A stretch of 11,961 bases of DNA from CAZKUN01 sp964555935 (lineage in GTDB: Bacteria; Armatimonadota; Zipacnadia; Zipacnadales; VGFC01): the NCBI GenBank assembly GCA_964555935.1, contig CAZKUN010000273.1, positions 1-11,961 of the forward strand, in the 5' to 3' direction. Below, piece after piece: positions 1-6,616 of this stretch (within the stretch, counting starts at the first letter, position 1; every line of letters begins with the position of its first letter). The position numbers and the translations under genes were made by a program. The notes beneath the pieces were generated by a model. It did no database searches, was not told the DNA's origin, and saw only the letters and a program-made list of their open reading frames with translations.

Positions 1-1
1 C

Positions 2-52
2 GAGGCCGCGCTGTCCATCAAGCCAGACCTCATCCTGTTAAGTGGTCAATAG
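2..52 (+). CDS. Possible 3' end of a truncated plus-strand gene (16 codons)
   Basis: From base 2 the reading frame EAALSIKPDLILLSGQ runs to a TAG stop at 50-52. The phrase ALxxKPDLILL resembles a segment found inside periplasmic binding proteins of the BtuF type and inside response-regulator receiver domains, in both cases normally well before the C-terminus. If this is a real gene end it would converge on the methyltransferase that ends at 79. It could equally be a decayed remnant or chance, because only 16 codons are visible and the rest lies outside the window. The 26 bases that follow hold nothing I recognise. Confidence 0.2.
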   Translation, partial: EAALSIKPDLILLSGQ

Positions 53-78
53 GAGTGTAGGGCTTCGCGACGCCCACA

Positions 79-711
79 TCAGGCCTCGCCTCGACGGAAC
101 CGCATGGTGTAGTCCCAAAGGTTGCCTTCGGTAGCCTCTTGCGTCATCCCCGCGCCCTCCACTAGCTTCGCCGTCGTGGATGGCAGCGCGTAGTCCGGAT
201 CAGGCAGGAACTCGGTCACCGCTAGCCTGCCTCCGGGCCTCAGCACGCGCCGCACTTCACCCAGGGCCCCGTGTCGATCGGGGATCTCCTGCAGCGCCGC
301 CACCACGAACACGAGGTCGAAACTCCCCGCCCGAAAAGGGAGCGCGCAGGCATCGGCGGCCAGCGGGCGTACTCCCGGCGCGCCCGCACCCGATAGCTTG
401 CGCCCGAGTTGCCGGAGCATCCCCTCCTGCACGTCCAGCGCCACGACAGAGCCTCCCGGCGCCACGCGCTTCGCAGCCTCTGTCGTCTGCGCCCCGCTGC
501 CGCATCCGATCTCCAGGACGCGAAGGCCCGCGCTCACTCCGCTGCGCTCGACCACGCGGTCAGGCGGCTGAAGCCATTCTCTGAGCGAGCTGTCCAGGAA
601 TCGACCTACGTACGCCGGCGCCGGGATGCGGAAGAACCTCTTCGCGACCCTCATGATCCCGCTGATCACCACGAGCGCGAGCGGAACGCCGATGATTATC
701 TGGAGCCACAT
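79..711 (-). CDS. Class I SAM-dependent methyltransferase with N-terminal membrane segment
   Basis: This 210-residue protein is a Rossmann-fold class I methyltransferase. Motif I is VLEIGCGSG at residues 65-73, the acidic ribose-binding position is in ALDVQEGML near residue 93, motif II/III is AADACALPF near 119-126 followed by FDLVF at 131-135, and the post-motif helix EVRRVLRPGGRL spans 152-163, as in the Methyltransf_11/UbiE-like group. Residues 4-19 (QIIIGVPLALVVISGI) form a hydrophobic helix followed by basic residues, so the enzyme is probably anchored to the inner face of the membrane. The ATG at 711 has GGGAG five bases upstream. It starts 47 bases after the stop of the DUF4855 gene on the same strand, so co-transcription is possible. 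The substrate cannot be told from the sequence; a lipid or quinone-like substrate would suit the anchor but is inference. Confidence 0.85.
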   Translation of the reverse strand: MWLQIIIGVPLALVVISGIMRVAKRFFRIPAPAYVGRFLDSSLREWLQPPDRVVERSGVSAGLRVLEIGCGSGAQTTEAAKRVAPGGSVVALDVQEGMLRQLGRKLSGAGAPGVRPLAADACALPFRAGSFDLVFVVAALQEIPDRHGALGEVRRVLRPGGRLAVTEFLPDPDYALPSTTAKLVEGAGMTQEATEGNLWDYTMRFRRGEA

Positions 712-758
712 GACTGTCTCCCAGCGTCAGGCAGTTGGCGGTATTGAAAGCGATGGGA

Positions 759-2315
759 CTACTGATGTGAAGGGTAGACCTCAAACTCCACCACCTGAAA
801 CAACCCATTCACCGAGTTGTGCAGCCCCGTGAATCGCACCTGCCGCGCCTGCCTCGGCTCGAAGCGATCCACCTGCCACCCGACCCAATCGCCCTCGCTC
901 TTGTCCACCGCCGGTTCCCACGTCTCTCCATCAACCGACGTATCGACGCGATACCTGAAGTGCCGTCCATCCAGGTCAAACAGCATCACCTGCGTCCGGG
1001 CCACCGTCTCGGTCTTGGGCAGCTCAATGGTGAAGCTCCCCGGCCATGCGAAGTACCCAAACCCGTTCATCCCGCCGTACAGATCCACGTTTCCGTCGAT
1101 GATCTCCTCGGGCGTCAGTTCCGGCTGATCGTCTAGCCTGACGCAGCCGATGATCTGGGCTCCCTTGTCCGCCAGGGCGAGATTCCCGCTGTTGTCCCTC
1201 TCTACGAAGTCCAGCTCAGCGAGATCCACCTTACCGGATGGCGTGTAGGTCCCTTTGACGAACTCATGCAGCGCGTCGTACATCTCCCGCCCGAGGCCTT
1301 CGCGCTCGGCGAACATCTTCACCGCGCCGCCGCCCTCGTAGTACCCCAGCAGCGCCTCATCCATCCAGCCGTACTTCACTCCCGCGTCCAGGTACGCCCA
1401 GAACCGCCGCGTGTGTTCGCCTCTGTCGAGCGCCCGTCCGTCGAACTCGATCTCGATCCCCGTGCCCGCCATCCGCGCGATCTTCGCCGCGGCGAGCAGT
1501 CGTTGATCGTCCGCCTCGCTCATGAAGAAGTGGTTCGGCTGCAGCATCGTCGCGTCGAGGCCTATCTCCCGCCAGTTCGTCGCGCCACCTCCGCCAAAAT
1601 ACGGGATGAAGTAGAGCTTCATCCCCATGTCTCGCACGCAGTCGCCAGTCCACCCCACGATGTCCGCGTCTTGTGAGGGTATGTTCTCTGCCAGCCAGTA
1701 GAACCCGGCGAGGTTCAGGTGCTCAAAGCTCCGCGCCTTCCAGTTCCGCATCACCTCGTCGATGTACCATGCCACCGCCTCTCGCCGGTCCTCTTCCTCG
1801 CTGAAATCCAGTCCCCGTGGCGCAGGCATTCCTGCCTGCGGCCGTTCCTCGTCCCCCGCCCGCCCGAAGTCCGTTATCTCCCTCAGCGGCGTCGGCAGTG
1901 CGATCACCACATTCACCACGTGCTCCGGATCACCGAGCGCCGCGCCTGCTTCGGCGACCGCCTCCTCCAGCCCAACCAGGCCCGTGTCATCGCGAAACCA
2001 CGCATCCGCCAGCCACTGCCAATCCGCCAACTCGGGCAGCTTGGCATCCTTCGCCGCATGGTTCAGCATCGTCCCGTCGTCTGTGGAGAACTCGATGAAG
2101 AGGAAGCTATCGAACAGCCAATCTTGCGGCTCGCCGTCTTCGTCCACGTGCGCCACATACGGCATGATCGCCTCGGAGGTCCAGTCGACTCGTCGCTCCA
2201 TGCCATGGTAGATCAGCACCATGTCGCGGACGCCCCCGACCTCCTCCGTCCCAGGCCGCAAATATTCCCCTTGCGCCGCTGCCATCACGCCTAGCGCCAA
2301 CATGCCACATATCAT
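759..2315 (-). CDS. Secreted DUF4855 protein with C-terminal discoidin-like domain
   Basis: A 518-residue protein with a short export signal (hydrophobic residues 1-15). Residues about 30-400 match what I recall of the DUF4855 family: the DxxLIYHG start near 31-38, DWLFDSFLFIEF at 65-76, the EEDRREAVAWYIDEV segment near 174-188 and GFYWLAEN at 204-211. The family is seen mainly in secreted proteins of Bacteroidetes and Paenibacillus-like bacteria and has no established reaction. The last ~90 residues (TVARTQVMLFDLDGRHFRYRVDTSVDGETW to the end) look like an F5/8-type C (discoidin) carbohydrate-binding sandwich. The ATG at 2315 has AAGGA six bases upstream. The stop is TAG, and sequence beyond it shows no conserved continuation. 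Residues 157-167 (RPQAGMPAPR) are encoded by a palindromic repeat that also occurs at 3478-3507, in a probable loop before the EEDRR helix. Confidence 0.8.
   Translation of the reverse strand: MICGMLALGVMAAAQGEYLRPGTEEVGGVRDMVLIYHGMERRVDWTSEAIMPYVAHVDEDGEPQDWLFDSFLFIEFSTDDGTMLNHAAKDAKLPELADWQWLADAWFRDDTGLVGLEEAVAEAGAALGDPEHVVNVVIALPTPLREITDFGRAGDEERPQAGMPAPRGLDFSEEEDRREAVAWYIDEVMRNWKARSFEHLNLAGFYWLAENIPSQDADIVGWTGDCVRDMGMKLYFIPYFGGGGATNWREIGLDATMLQPNHFFMSEADDQRLLAAAKIARMAGTGIEIEFDGRALDRGEHTRRFWAYLDAGVKYGWMDEALLGYYEGGGAVKMFAEREGLGREMYDALHEFVKGTYTPSGKVDLAELDFVERDNSGNLALADKGAQIIGCVRLDDQPELTPEEIIDGNVDLYGGMNGFGYFAWPGSFTIELPKTETVARTQVMLFDLDGRHFRYRVDTSVDGETWEPAVDKSEGDWVGWQVDRFEPRQARQVRFTGLHNSVNGLFQVVEFEVYPSHQ
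1816..1845 (+). repeat. Family B palindromic repeat, copy 1 (inside the DUF4855 gene)
   Basis: A 30-bp element with a perfect 8-bp stem, CGCAGGCA (1821-1828) against TGCCTGCG (1833-1840), and a TTCC loop. After a one-base bulge at 1841 two more G-C pairs extend the stem. It is identical to the copy at 3478-3507 except for one loop base (C for T). It lies within the DUF4855 reading frame, where the opposite strand is read as RPQAGMPAPR without a stop. Confidence 0.9.
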
Positions 2316-2343
2316 GCCCCGTCCTTCCCCGCTCCCGTACGAA

Positions 2344-2383
2344 TCCCTGTAGGAGGGGTTCCAACCCCGACGCCGTCCGTCGT
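2344..2383 (+). repeat. Family A GTAG-type hairpin, copy 1
   Basis: The element reads GTAGGA, a stem GGGGT, loop TCCA, stem ACCCC and then GAC, followed by a shared tail CGCCGTCCGTCGT. It differs from the copy at 2506-2545 at only three of 40 positions. A GTAG tetranucleotide next to a short hairpin is the known layout of REP elements such as SMAG in Stenotrophomonas. It is intergenic. Confidence 0.85.
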
Positions 2384-2413
2384 CCCTCCTCTCACTCCCA
2401 CCCTCTCCCGCCC

Positions 2414-2461
2414 GTGTCAGACACTTGTTTTGTCGCCTCAGGCAAAACGGGTGTCTGACAC
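2414..2461 (+). repeat. Long stem-loop with GTGTCAGACAC arms
   Basis: GTGTCAGACAC at 2414-2424 pairs with GTGTCTGACAC at 2451-2461. The helix then continues through TTGTTTTGTC (2425-2434) against GGCAAAACGG (2441-2450), giving 21 consecutive pairs around the six-base loop GCCTCA. Three pairs are T-G, so the structure is unbroken in RNA or single-stranded DNA of the plus strand but has three A-C mismatches on the minus strand. No T-tract follows on either side, so it is not a standard terminator. The arm motif resembles REP or MITE-like elements moved by Y1 (RAYT-type) transposases in many bacteria; that link is from general knowledge. Only one copy is in the window. Confidence 0.85.
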
Positions 2462-2505
2462 TGAGATTCCCAATCCTCCTCCGCCATCCCTCGCCCCCCT
2501 CCCAA

Positions 2506-2545
2506 TCCCTGTAAGAGGGGTTTCAACCCCGACGCCGTTCGTCGT
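2506..2545 (+). repeat. Family A GTAG-type hairpin, copy 2
   Basis: This copy has stem GGGGT / ACCCC around loop TTCA. The head is GTAAGA instead of GTAGGA, and the 3' tail CGCCGTTCGTCGT matches copy 1 except for one base. It ends seven bases before the stop codon of the minus-strand methyltransferase at 2552. Confidence 0.85.
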
Positions 2546-2551
2546 ATCCCG

Positions 2552-3352
2552 TCACCCGCCCCGCTTCCTCGCCTTCATCAACAGGAACTGCGGACAGTGC
2601 CGATTGCTCGCTACGATCTTCGCATTAAGCTCCTCCGCCCCCGGCGTCGCATCCGGCTCTCGCAGTTGATCTATCGCCAGCCCCGCCTCTACCAGCGGCA
2701 TCACGTACTGCTCGATCGTCCTCCGATGCGACTTGCACCAGATCGGGTCACCGTTGTCGTCCTTCATGATCCACTCGGCCCACTCGATGATCCCCGCCTC
2801 AAGGTAGTGCCCCACCACCGCCAACTCGGCGCCATCGATCTCGTGTCGGTCGCTGAAACTCCGCATCGGATGGACGACGCTGATGGCAACGAATCCGCTG
2901 GGCTTCAGGATCCTCCGGGCTTGCCCGAACGCCTCCGCCAGGTCGTCGACGTACTCCAGCATCATGGGGAAGAGGACGATGTCAAAGTGTTCTTCGGGAT
3001 ACTCGTTGAGCCGCTCAACGCCGCCCTCGCGAAGGTGCAACTCGACGCCCGCCTCGGCCGCGTTCTGCGCCGCTGCTTCCAGTAGCCTCGGCACGGGGTC
3101 AAGTCCGTGCACCTCCGCTCCGTGCGTGGCCAGCCGCACGCTGTAGTGCGCCGGACCGCATCCGACCTCGAGCGTCGTCTTGCCGCCGGAATCGCCGAGC
3201 ATCTCGCGCATCGCCGGGATCTCGATCAGCTTGTTCCAGTTCGCTTCACGCGCGCAGTGCGCGAGGTAGTTCTCAGACGCTCGCCTCCACGCGGCGCGAG
3301 CCGTATCGCTAACAGGCCCTTCGGACCGGCGACAGAACGGTGGAAGATACAT
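2552..3352 (-). CDS. Class I SAM-dependent methyltransferase
   Basis: A 266-residue soluble methyltransferase. Motif I is TLEVGCGPAHYSVRL (about residues 60-74), the acidic ribose-binding residue is D85 in VHGLDPVPRLLEAA, FDIVLFPMMLEYV (about 123-135) covers motif II/III, and ARRILKPSGFVAISVVHPMRS follows, as in Methyltransf_11/25 proteins. The C-terminal third (HRRTIEQYVMPLVEAGLAIDQLREP) matches the lid and final strands of small-molecule methyltransferases. The ATG at 3352 is preferred because the fold begins soon after it; an AAGGAG lies 14 bases upstream, longer than usual, and an in-frame GTG lies 15 bases upstream of the ATG. A still longer frame reaches back into the CIA30 gene through a palindromic repeat and is unlikely. 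The substrate is unknown. The gene follows the CIA30 gene on the same strand after 154 bases. Confidence 0.82.
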   Translation of the reverse strand: MYLPPFCRRSEGPVSDTARAAWRRASENYLAHCAREANWNKLIEIPAMREMLGDSGGKTTLEVGCGPAHYSVRLATHGAEVHGLDPVPRLLEAAAQNAAEAGVELHLREGGVERLNEYPEEHFDIVLFPMMLEYVDDLAEAFGQARRILKPSGFVAISVVHPMRSFSDRHEIDGAELAVVGHYLEAGIIEWAEWIMKDDNGDPIWCKSHRRTIEQYVMPLVEAGLAIDQLREPDATPGAEELNAKIVASNRHCPQFLLMKARKRGG

Positions 3353-3477
3353 GATTGGCGGTGGCACTCCTTGGGGGATGTCGCAACGGAGTGCTATACG
3401 TTGCGGCGATGGTGAGGTCGCGTCCGGCTTACCGTCCGGTAGCACGAGCATTCTAGCCCAAGCGCCGCTGTCGTACC

Positions 3478-3507
3478 CGTGGCGCAGGCATTCTTGCCTG
3501 CGGCCGT
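3478..3507 (+). repeat. Family B palindromic repeat, copy 2 (abuts the CIA30 stop codon)
   Basis: This copy has the same 8-bp stem as copy 1 (3483-3490 with 3495-3502) around a TTCT loop. Its last base, 3507, is the final base of the minus-strand CIA30 stop codon (TGA, 3509-3507). The element therefore sits immediately downstream of that gene and within the spacer leading to the next methyltransferase. Confidence 0.88.
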
Positions 3508-4088
3508 CACTCCACGTCCTCGGCGGGATACGCCCTGATCCAGTCCATCTCAATCGTGAACGGGCCCGCCTCGCCATCGGCGATCAGCACGCCCACTGAC
3601 TGCACCTTCTCTGCCGTCACTTCGGCCGCGTCAGGAACGGGCTGTCCGCGGAAGCTGGCCTTGAAGGCGCTGAACGGCACGCGCACGACCGCCCATTCTC
3701 CCTTCGGCGCCTCGAACGGCGCCCGGTACATTCCCTCCTCGCCATCGAGTCTCAGCGAGACCTGGTACTCCCTCCCGTCGGCCCTCACGCGCAGCACCAG
3801 TCCCGCCTGGCCATCGAGTTCCAGGTCCGCGGGCTTCGATCTCGCCGAGGCAAACCCGCCGTTGTTCGCGAGCGATGTCTCGCCGGAGAAAACAGCCGTG
3901 CCGTCGTCGGTGAACTCGAGACCGGCCTTCGACACGCCGCCCATGATGGTGTCGTTGACGATCTCCCAGTCCTCGCGCCCATCGGCCTCATCGAAGCCGA
4001 ACACGAGCTTCTGATCGTCAGGCGTATCTGCTTGTGCGATCGACGCGAGTGTCACGACAGCCGCCATCAACGTCAGACGTGCAGACAT
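3507..4088 (-). CDS. Secreted CIA30-domain (carbohydrate-binding-like) protein
   Basis: A 193-residue protein with a signal peptide, MSARLTLMAAVVTLASIAQA, ending in an AQA cleavage motif. The mature part is one CIA30 domain: WEIVNDTIMGGVS at about 41-53 and the GETSLANNGGFASARS stretch at 69-84 are the family signature, followed by the alternating strands of a galactose-binding-like jelly roll that ends in MDWIRAYP. CIA30 was named for a mitochondrial complex I assembly factor, but bacterial members are widespread and secreted forms like this probably bind glycans or act as accessory modules; no reaction is known. The ATG at 4088 has an ideal GGAGGT six bases upstream, which rules out the much longer upstream extension of the frame. 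The stop codon touches a family B palindrome. Confidence 0.87.
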   Translation of the reverse strand: MSARLTLMAAVVTLASIAQADTPDDQKLVFGFDEADGREDWEIVNDTIMGGVSKAGLEFTDDGTAVFSGETSLANNGGFASARSKPADLELDGQAGLVLRVRADGREYQVSLRLDGEEGMYRAPFEAPKGEWAVVRVPFSAFKASFRGQPVPDAAEVTAEKVQSVGVLIADGEAGPFTIEMDWIRAYPAEDVE

Positions 4089-4117
4089 CTGACCACCTCC
4101 CGTGCGCGCTCTACAAT
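4089..4117 (+). promoter_or_regulatory. Candidate sigma70-type promoter for the stalk-domain gene
   Basis: CTGACC at 4089-4094 and TACAAT at 4112-4117 are separated by 17 bases, matching TTGACA at four of six and TATAAT at five of six positions. It points toward the plus-strand gene at 4284 and would give a leader of roughly 160 bases. The -35 box overlaps the upstream edge of the divergent CIA30 gene, so the two could interfere. In a high-GC genome such a match may still be chance. Confidence 0.3.
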
Positions 4118-4283
4118 CATTCCAACAGCGCGGCCCCGACAAGGTTTCCCCGAGTGACGCCTCTGGTCGTCGACGCGCCGCCGACCTCTGGACTCTATTG
4201 GAACGCCACTCCCGTCCGAGTGTTCGAAGATGCGAGCAATGCGTGGCTCGAGAGGCCGTCGGCGCCATGGGGAGGGCGTGCAC

Positions 4284-5342
4284 ATGCGATCGAGTGTATG
4301 GTTGACGGTGTGCGCGGCGTTGGTCGTTGGAGCGGCACAGGCGGACCCAGTGTCGATTGCCGTGTTGGGCGGGGCGGCGGGACCCGTTGAGGGGGAACCC
4401 GACGTGCGCATGGTCTCCGAGGACCTGCGCATCGACCTCGCGCCGGACGAGGCGACTGTAACGGCGGACATGCAGTTCCACAACGAGGGCGATGCTCAGG
4501 ACCTCGTTATGGGCTTCCCGCAGATCTCCAGACCTGACCGCGGCGCCATCAGCCTCAAAGGGATGACGTTCACTGTCGACGGCGAGGACGTCGCCTCCGA
4601 GCACCTCCCGCCCGACGGCGACGAGTGTGAGCTGGTCCCTGCTTGGCTGGGCGTCGACAGTTGGCACGTCGCAACCGTCCCCTTCGAGGCCGACCAAATG
4701 CGTCGGGTGCGGATCTCCTTCAAGCACGACCATGGCGGCAGCGCGCCCGGGTTCGGCATGGGCTACGACTGGTTCCTCTACGTGCTGTCAACAGCCCGCC
4801 AGTGGAAGGGCACCGTCGACCGCATCAAGGTCACGGTCACTTTCGGCGAGATGGTTGGCGCGTTCGCGCATGTCTTCCCCGCCGAGTACCGGCTCGACGA
4901 AGCCGCCCGCACGATCGAGTGGGACCTGACCGATTTCGACGGCGACCCGGGCGACATACGTGTCGCGTGGTGGCCGACCGTGTCTGCTGTGAGTGTCAGG
5001 GACGAACCGATTCGGGCCCACGCCTACCTCGGCAAGAGCTGGACGCCCGTCATCGACGTGGTGCCGCTCGCCGAGGTGATGGGGTGGCAGTGGAGCGTGG
5101 TGCCTGGCACGGGCGAGTGGGTGCTGGAGACGGGCGGACACCAGTTAACGGTGATTCAGGATGAGGAGCGCGCGAGCTTGGATGGCGCAGACTACGACCT
5201 GCGATGCCCGCCACGGCCCCCCCTGGGCCATGGCACAGAGGGGCTCCGAGGCGGCTGCATGCTGGCTCTCGGGGACCTCATGCAGTTCGCCGACGTCCAT
5301 TTCGAGCCGGATGGCTACGAGAGCCACCTGAAGATTCGGTAG
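4284..5342 (+). CDS. Exported protein with DUF4424-like domain and copper-amine-oxidase-N-like domain
   Basis: A 352-residue protein with a signal peptide (MRSSVWLTVCAALVVGAAQA). Residues about 45-230 resemble DUF4424: VTADMQFHNEGDAQDLVMGFPQ at 58-80 is the typical strand-turn that opens the family, and WHVATVPFEADQMRRVRISF and the FLYVLSTARQWKGTVDRIKVTV segment fit the later sandwich strands. Residues about 245-350 resemble a copper amine oxidase N-terminal-like (stalk) domain: AYLGKSWTPVIDVVPLAEVMGWQWSV, a strand pair ending ETGGHQLTVIQ, and a second LALGDLMQFADVHF half-repeat. These are binding or structural domains of envelope proteins; no catalysis is expected. The ATG at 4284 has GGAGGG seven bases upstream; an ATG 54 bases earlier would place the signal peptide internally. 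It diverges from the CIA30 gene and ends 10 bases before the stop of anmK on the other strand. Confidence 0.72.
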   Translation: MRSSVWLTVCAALVVGAAQADPVSIAVLGGAAGPVEGEPDVRMVSEDLRIDLAPDEATVTADMQFHNEGDAQDLVMGFPQISRPDRGAISLKGMTFTVDGEDVASEHLPPDGDECELVPAWLGVDSWHVATVPFEADQMRRVRISFKHDHGGSAPGFGMGYDWFLYVLSTARQWKGTVDRIKVTVTFGEMVGAFAHVFPAEYRLDEAARTIEWDLTDFDGDPGDIRVAWWPTVSAVSVRDEPIRAHAYLGKSWTPVIDVVPLAEVMGWQWSVVPGTGEWVLETGGHQLTVIQDEERASLDGADYDLRCPPRPPLGHGTEGLRGGCMLALGDLMQFADVHFEPDGYESHLKIR

Positions 5343-5352
5343 TTCGCCGCCG

Positions 5353-6516
5353 TCACCCCCAGACGATCTTGCCCAGCACCACCGGCTTTCTCGCGCCTGT
5401 CGCGGAGGGCACGTTGCCTGGTCGGCCAAGCAGCGTCTCGTTGGCGAGGATGCAGAACGCCATTGCCTCCTTCGCCGCGTCGTCGATGCCGAAGTCCGCG
5501 TGGGTCAGCACCTTCACCTCAGGGAGCATCTCCGCGATCATCCGCATCAGCGTTGGGTTCCTCACGCCGCCACCGCCGACGATCATCTCGTCCGGCAGGC
5601 TCGGCAGATGCGTCCGGTAAGCGTGTGAGATGCTCTCGGCCGTTAGCGCCGTGAACGTGGCAATCAGATCGCGGTATCCGCGGCCATGTCCCTTCAGGCG
5701 CCTCAGCCAGTTGGTCGCGTATTCGATCCCAAACTGTTCGCGTCCCGCCGTCTTGGGCGGCGGCTTCTCGAAGTACTCATTGTCCATCAACGATCCGAGA
5801 GCCCGCTCATCGACCTCGCTGTTCGCCGCGAACCGGCCATCCTCGTCCATCAGGAAATGCCCCTGCGAGCCCACATCCATCACGCCGTCAATCACCATGT
5901 TCCCCGGCCCGGTGTCGAAGGCGACCACGTCCTCCAGCAACCCGCCCGCCGGAATGTACGTGACGTTCCCGATCCCCCCGATATTCTGCATCGCCCGAGT
6001 CTTCGCATCATCGCGAAACAGCGCGTAATCAGCCAGCGGCACCAGCGGCGCGCCTTCGCCTCCGGCCGCCATGTCTCGATACCGGAACTCCGCCACTGTC
6101 AAGATTCCGGTTCGCTCGGCGATGATGCTTGGCTCGCCCAGTTGCAGCGTCGCCGAGCGTTCCGGCTGGTGACACAGGGTCTGCCCGTGGGAGGCGATGG
6201 CATCGACGTCACCCGCTTCAATCCCCACTTCACCCATCACCGCCAGCGCTGCCTCGGCGAATAGCTCGCCAATCTCCACATTGAGGCGCGTCACGTCCGC
6301 CGCGTCGCGGTGCGCGTGCCTCGGCACCTGCCATGCAATCTGCTCCGGCATGGGGTGCTGCACGTAGCCCTTCAGTTCCACGCTGATGTCCGGGACTTCA
6401 CCGCTCAGCTCCACAACCGCCGCCGTCACCGCATCCACCGATGTCCCTGACATCAGCCCAACGAGGACCCGCTTCGTCTTCCCGGCGTATCGCGCCAGTA
6501 TCTCCGCTGGTCTCAT
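5353..6516 (-). CDS. anmK: Anhydro-N-acetylmuramic acid kinase
   Basis: AnmK opens and phosphorylates 1,6-anhydro-N-acetylmuramic acid with ATP to give MurNAc 6-phosphate, a cytosolic step in peptidoglycan recycling. The 387-residue length is typical. Family motifs appear in order: GLMSGTSVD (residues 20-28, with the expected catalytic Asp), ASHGQTLCH, LQLGEPSIIAERTGI, the FRYRDMAAGGEGAPLVP loop, QNIGGIGNVTYIP, AFDTGPGNMVIDG, TAGREQFG, GGGGVRNPTLM and GIDDAAKEAMAFCILANETLLG. One departure is Ala after the catalytic Asp (GTSVDA), where Gly is more usual. The ATG at 6516 has an AAGGGGGG purine run just upstream. No MurQ etherase, which would act next, is in the window. It diverges from the hydrolase gene across 100 bases, in which I see no convincing promoter. 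Confidence 0.95.
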   Translation of the reverse strand: MRPAEILARYAGKTKRVLVGLMSGTSVDAVTAAVVELSGEVPDISVELKGYVQHPMPEQIAWQVPRHAHRDAADVTRLNVEIGELFAEAALAVMGEVGIEAGDVDAIASHGQTLCHQPERSATLQLGEPSIIAERTGILTVAEFRYRDMAAGGEGAPLVPLADYALFRDDAKTRAMQNIGGIGNVTYIPAGGLLEDVVAFDTGPGNMVIDGVMDVGSQGHFLMDEDGRFAANSEVDERALGSLMDNEYFEKPPPKTAGREQFGIEYATNWLRRLKGHGRGYRDLIATFTALTAESISHAYRTHLPSLPDEMIVGGGGVRNPTLMRMIAEMLPEVKVLTHADFGIDDAAKEAMAFCILANETLLGRPGNVPSATGARKPVVLGKIVWG

Positions 6517-6616
6517 ACGCCCCCCTTCGCTGCCACCACCATCATCCCCTGGAGCCTTCACGCGCGCAGGTCCGCCCCGCACCCCCACTCGAACCTCCGC
6601 CCAGGAGCGTGCCTCG

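Larger units (their letters stand above)
2316..2551. other. Intergenic region holding three palindromic elements and no gene
   Basis: These 236 bases lie between two minus-strand genes, the methyltransferase ending at 2552 and the DUF4855 gene starting at 2315. They contain two family A hairpins as 40-bp near-identical direct repeats 162 bases apart (2344-2383 and 2506-2545), with a 21-bp stem-loop between them (2414-2461). The remaining sequence is C-rich filler. A plus-strand frame is open from 2430 through this region, but it is a translation of the repeats and I do not call it a gene. Confidence 0.8.

Noticed and set aside
1719..2294. Plus-strand frame of 191 codons
   Set aside because: It is antisense to the well-supported DUF4855 gene, rich in Arg/His/Pro as expected from the complement of high-GC coding sequence, and has no domain.
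2414..2461. Rho-independent terminator
   Set aside because: The stem is strong but no T-run follows on either strand, and the stem carries its own T and A runs inside, which is unlike a terminator.
2344..2545. CRISPR array
   Set aside because: There are only two near-identical copies here, the spacing of 162 bases is too long, the units are GTAG hairpins, and no cas gene is present.
2430..2669. Plus-strand open frame of 79 codons
   Set aside because: It begins within a hairpin, includes a translated family A repeat (PVRGVSTPT) and then runs antisense to the methyltransferase; there is no ribosome binding site and no domain.
3250..3265. Palindrome CGCGCGCAGTGCGCG
   Set aside because: It is short, falls in methyltransferase coding sequence, occurs once, and is expected by chance at this GC content.
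3507..4733. A 408-codon version of the CIA30 gene
   Set aside because: The upstream part is antisense to the stalk-domain gene and has no family features; a signal peptide and a perfect GGAGGT support the start at 4088.
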